Assembly: GCF_035046485.1 (NCBI RefSeq)
Contig: NC_085137.1
Span: forward strand, 2,829,977-2,893,976
DNA length: 64,000 nt
DNA from: Aedes albopictus
Lineage: Eukaryota; Arthropoda; Insecta; Diptera; Culicidae
Direction: 5' to 3'
Shown here: piece after piece, positions 59,526 through 64,000 of the stretch
How positions within the stretch are numbered: the stretch's first letter is position 1
Layout of the letters: each line of letters starts with the position of its first letter
Made by a program: the position numbers and the translations under genes
The notes under the pieces: model-generated
The model's input: the letters and a program-made list of their open reading frames with translations, nothing else
The model's database searches: none
Told to the model about the DNA's origin: nothing

Positions 59526-60638
59526 ACAACTTTGTCAAAAACTGATTTCAAACCAAACACCCAGAAAAGAACATATATTAGATTATTAGATTATACTTAA
59601 TTATTACACTTTCCAGAATTATTTCGAATAAGTGGTGTGAAATAAAAACCATCCTAATCTGTATATTTTATGTTGCGTGCCCATTCCAAAATTATCATTA
59701 ATTTTCAATATTACAGCACTAATTATTTCACTACACTGACCGAGCACCTTGTTTTGACTAGAATATTGCCATTGAACCACTGACTGATTCATGCAAGGGG
59801 ATCCTTTAACCGCGTGAAACCGATGATAACAAGCCGTTTTTTTTTCACTCCAAATTCCTCCATCAGCTGTGCTCTAGTGATGACAAACATACTCTTTGTA
59901 CCCGCGCGTTCGGTGCACCCAGTTTGTGCGTAGGCTGTCTGTCTAATGATATCAGGGCCAACGAGTGAAACTGAAAACAGGATCGATATTTCGCCACGAG
60001 ATTCGCGGAAACGCTTTTTGTGCATTTCATTGCTCCAGTTTCGATGGCAAGGGATGACGCTCGGTGGGCGTCAAAGCATCTGTCTCTAGGAAATGTTTGT
60101 GTTGAGCTTGCTGTTGAGTTGACTTGACAAACCACTGAGTGATCGAAGCATCGAAAGGAAATTTCTGCCGCATAGTATTTTCAAAGGATTTTTAAACAAG
60201 AGTTACCTTAGAATTTTCGTATTAAAAAAATCGCGTAAACATTAAATAAAAGTAAGTAACCAAACGTATCCTGGTCAACGATCCACTAATAATCCCCATA
60301 ATTCCCGTCACACTTAAGAACAAACGTCTTAAAATCCCCCTTCAACAGTGCATCAGAACTTCAAACGCACAAATCTCAAGAAGCAAGCTTCACACAACAG
60401 TATATTTCATTATTCTGTTCTTGCTCACTTGTAATAAGCTTAAAATAAGAAGATCAGGTGCGCTGGTCTTCTGTGCGCTCGAAATCGTGAGTAGGTGCCA
60501 AAGTCGGCCATTGTGGCTGCCATTTTGGGATTCTAACAAGCCTGTTCTTAAGCCTGAGACGACGTAGCGTAAGATCTCTGCATATCTTTCTAAAGTGTCA
60601 AAGTAATCCATGCCTCAGTGTACTAAAAGATATGGCCA
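59526..60638. other. Unique DNA, no gene called
   Basis: The part at 59770-60160 is GC-richer. On the minus strand an initiator-like CACTCAGTGG lies near 60135 followed by CAA/AACAGC-rich sequence, so it might be a 5' untranslated exon, but there is no TATA box and the frames are unrecognised. Confidence 0.3.
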
Positions 60639-61044
60639 CACTGAAATAAATTTTGTTGTCGTTTCCACCGAATCCATAGTACAATTAAGAACTGTACCAA
60701 AAATTTTCAACCGAATGCAAAATTCTATTAATTGTACTGAAACATTGTCAACACTACCATGCGTGTATTACTGTTGACTAAAAACATTCTTGGTTCTACT
60801 ATTTGGGCATTGTAATTTCGACCATGTAGACTTGAATGTTGCGCGTCTTAGATAAACATGGTCAAAAATACAATGTCAAAATAGTTACATCAAGAATGTT
60901 TTTAGTCAATGGTACTTTACGCATGGTAATATTGACAATGTCTCAGTACAATTAACAGAATTTTGCATTTGGTTGAAAATTGTTGGTACAGATCTTAATT
61001 TTACCATGGATTCGGTGGAAACAACAACAAAATTTATTTCAGTG
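60639..61044. mobile_element. 406-bp foldback element, CACTGAAATAAA ends
   Basis: CACTGAAATAAATTTTGTTG at the left is mirrored at the right, and the complementarity continues through CCACCGAATCCAT and most of both halves with small differences. The flanking duplication is not clear (possibly CA). Confidence 0.75.
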
Positions 61045-63249
61045 CAGGGCAGCTTTCGACCATTGGACTATTGTCTTGTCTTAGAATCAGTGATTAGCTC
61101 CAAATATCTGCTTTAGTAACGGACGGGAAGAAGGAAATTCTTATAACAGTGGTCTGGGACGAATTTGTGCGATTTGCTGAATGCTAATGCTAAATTTTGA
61201 TGTCTCCCAACAAATGCTCAAACAAATCCTTTTAGAAAAGTAATATATGTTTTATTACACGGTTTTTCGTTCATACATGTTAACTTAGGACGTTCTCAAT
61301 GCAGGGGAATTGTTTCGAAACATCCCCCTCTTCTAATCCAAAAATTTCTTGGCGACTATGAGTCAAAGTATCATGCTATGTAAAGTGGAGCTTCCGTGAC
61401 TCCATTCATTCATGGATAGTCTGCTGGTAGATTTGATGAGCGCGTCCGGAAGCTCCAAGACCCGCTGGAGTCACGTTGGCTACAAAGATCGCAGAAAGGC
61501 ACAGCACAAGCCCGTTTCAAGCATCGCCACATGGGAGAAGGCATGCCCCCAAAACGTCTAGCCCAGCACCGCTCGAAAACCATCAGCATTTGGGGCATTC
61601 AAAAGAAGACTTTTCCTTTGGACAACTCTTCGCTTTCGTGTGCCGCTCGCTCGCTCATATGCATGAGCTTGAGAGCGGGGCTCCGTCGGCTACAAAAAAG
61701 CAACCCGACAAGAAGAACCGATGAATAGTTATTAATATCGTCCATTTAGACACGCTTCTGTGTATTCTGTAATCGATCGCAATCTGATTAGTCATCATCG
61801 GCATCATCATCACCAACAACAACAACCACCATCATCACGGAACTTCTTCGACTCAGACACTTCTGAAGATTTTGATTGAGGGTCCGACTTAGTGAATGAC
61901 TGATGGCGTTACGCCTGAATCTCAATGAAGCGAGTGCGCTGCTGTAGAGTAAGCGGTCTAACACCTATTTTGTTGTTTCTGATGGTGCTGATGTTGATAC
62001 TCGTTCTGGATTGGTGCCGAGCCGGCTGTCTAGCAGGTGCGGAAAGGAAGTTGCCGGCTCTTTGAAGTGGGGTGTGTGTTCGAACGGCAGTTTTTTCTGT
62101 TGCATATCCTCTTACCGGCGCGGCGATCGGGACGGGAGGCGAAACTAATGAAAATGCTTAAACTTTTCTACATCTTCTCCTGTATGAAGCTCAGAATGCA
62201 TGACTTGGACGAAATCGATGGAATTTGGAGGTCGAAATTAGCTTTATCATATTTTTAATAATATTCCGCATCGTGCGCGCTGCGAACCAGTAGCAGAGGC
62301 AACAAGTAGTTAATAGGTGTGAAATTTATTTTATAGCTTCTTGAAGTTTTCTTCCACGGGGAGTTTTGAGGTTATGCATCAATAATGGTGTCAGACATGG
62401 TGCATGATTATGACTAATTTTTCAGTTATAATAAAAACTGGATAAAGAATAATACATTTATCGTCTTTACGGTTGGATCGTGTCAAGTCATCAACCTTGT
62501 CACCTCCAAATGTTTGTTCGTGATCTAAAAACATTGTTACCCAAAACCGATTTTAGCATGTTTTGTATTTTCTTTACTATTCAAAATTTGAAGGAATATA
62601 CCAATCAAATAATATATTATATATAGAGTAACGAGAGGGTTTTTGCACAAACAAACAGACGTAACATTTAGAACAAAGTAAAGTTGAAAACTTCGTCACG
62701 AGAACATAACCGATCAATGCTGTTTTGGCCGAGCATCCACTAGCAACTTTGGAAAATGTTCATGCATATTTGCTAAAAAAAAATCGTGTTAAAAGGACTA
62801 TTCCAACTTCCCAAAAAATGTATGAGGGCTAACAACTATGACGATTAAAAAAATTCTAATTAGTTCTATGAGATGTGTTCAGAATAGCGATATCTCTACT
62901 TGTTCTTACTTGTCGTTCATTGAGAAAAAATAGAGTAGGTTTCACTTGGGATCTAAAAGAAAAAGTCAATATGCTGATTTTTCGGTAATTTATGTGAATA
63001 AATCAAAATAGTGATTCTAAGTATATTTTTTACCCTTTAGTATTCTAAATCACAGTATTTTTTGAAATATTTTTTTTTTCAGTAATGTGCATCATAACCT
63101 AGAACTAATTCCACATTTATCAATGGTTTTCCTATTAGAATTCTATTAGAATCCTCTATTTTCTCATCGAGACAAAACAATTGTTTTTAGCCCTCATCCA
63201 ATTTTTACAAAGTTTATGCCCCTTGAGGTATCACTGAGTCTTGAGATAA
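61045..63249. other. Unique, partly GC-rich DNA with ATC/AAC simple repeats
   Basis: At 61785-61845 there is an impure (ATC)n/(AAC)n tract. The stretches 61430-61720 and 61900-62300 are GC-richer than the rest. Frames at 61476-61724 and 62037-62258 lack recognisable domains. The region could hold untranslated exons or regulatory DNA, but nothing decides this. Confidence 0.35.
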
Positions 63250-63250
63250 G

Positions 63251-64000
63251 GTACCCCGGGGCAAGTGAGACCTATAGCTGGTATTTTTTTTATTATTTAT
63301 TTTTAGGACTAACATTCTTCATGGAAAACATTGGTATCACACCTACGGATACTTTAAATACAAAAAAAATGTTATTGTTTTAACCATAAAGAGACCATAT
63401 ACGTTATTGTTGTTTATATGTAATTTTCAATTCACTAGGTGAGATTGACGTGCTCTACTACATTCGTCGTTTAAAAATAGATTTGTCATTCTACAAATAC
63501 TTTTTCGGTTTCAGGATAGTATTTGGAGTTCTTGCAAATGATTTCAAGCGAAAAAGCTGTATTTTATTTTTATTTATTACCTTTAGTTAACTGTCCTTAC
63601 TTGCCCCAGTGCATTTAACTATCTGGGGTAAGTGGGACCTATGAGAATAAACAAACACAATTTTATGGGTTCATCTCGCCTTGTCCAGCCTAAGATGAAA
63701 TTAGCACGAAAGCCAATGAAAATTGACGTGTTAAGTAATCTACTGTTAAATTATACTTTATTACCTTTGTTTAGATGATAAAATTCTTGTTAAAAATTGT
63801 AAAACCTTGGGTAAAACGAAAAAAAAAAAACAAAAGCATGTATTTTTTATGTTTTTCTCTAGATATCTTCCATTATTTTTTCACTTTACTCTGCATAATG
63901 AATTCTTTTGAGCATTCAGGAACCGTTCATAAAAAAATAAAATAGGGAAATGACCTTTTCAAAATTCATGATTTAATAAAAACATTATTTAATGATCGTA
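63251..64000. mobile_element. Probable start of a GGGGCAAGTGGGACC-type element
   Basis: TACCCCGGGGCAAGTGAGACCTA appears at 63251 and GGGGTAAGTGGGACCTATGAG at about 63632, with TTGCCCCAG between in inverse. The motif style resembles the ends of the 33920 element. The other terminus is outside the window, so the boundary is not proven. Confidence 0.4.

Overview
The window looks like gene-poor nuclear DNA from a culicine mosquito, most likely Aedes aegypti or a close relative. The pointers are Feilai-type tRNA-related SINEs, a dense population of small TA-, TTA-, TTAA- and 8-bp-flanked inverted-repeat transposons (MITEs), a Loa/Lian-like LINE with an RNase H domain, and the long repeat that opens with a CCTTTCTCGTAC motif, which I associate from memory with Aedes. 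The DNA is AT-rich and I find no intact protein-coding gene in 64 kb. The only convincing coding signal is the broken LINE on the minus strand at 53.5-59.5 kb. One short, frameshifted, protein-like segment near 44 kb remains unexplained. The window is therefore an intergenic region or part of one or more very long introns.

Layout. 1-3.5 kb: unique DNA with a good TATA plus initiator pair near 1.4 kb. 3.5-6.8 kb: a hAT-like element holding a Penelope-like fragment with a hammerhead-ribozyme motif, which itself holds a TA MITE. 7.4-10.05 kb: a long foldback containing a MITE and a full-length tRNA-Glu-like SINE. 12.2-13.0 kb: a 779-bp hairpin element with a perfect 8-bp target duplication. 13.6-22.4 kb: three copies of one abundant repeat, the first carrying a 152-bp satellite with a three-monomer higher-order period, the third split by nested MITEs, a Helitron and a 39-bp LINE scrap. 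25.4-27.85 kb: degenerate gaattcct-type arrays in opposed orientation. 28.76-31.12 kb: a 2.4-kb element with arms of about 570 bp. 31.5-34.9 kb: three more inverted-repeat elements. 35-50 kb: mostly unique DNA with scattered MITEs and SINEs. 50.8-51.8 kb: a hAT element filled with the same degenerate array. 53.5-59.5 kb: the LINE, invaded by a Feilai, an inverted SINE pair and two MITEs. 60-64 kb: a foldback, GC-richer unique DNA and the start of another inverted-repeat element.

The window reads as a stratified record of insertions. Target-site duplications date the layers relative to each other, and in several places (the LINE reverse transcriptase, the 7.5-kb arm, the 18.58-kb junction) removing the insert restores the host repeat. 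I saw no CRISPR array, rRNA or free-standing tRNA gene. The non-LTR tails recur as tiny 39-52 bp insertions, mostly with their own target duplications. The most unusual observations are the hammerhead motif, the nested MITE stack, the 152-bp higher-order satellite and the tiny LINE insertions.
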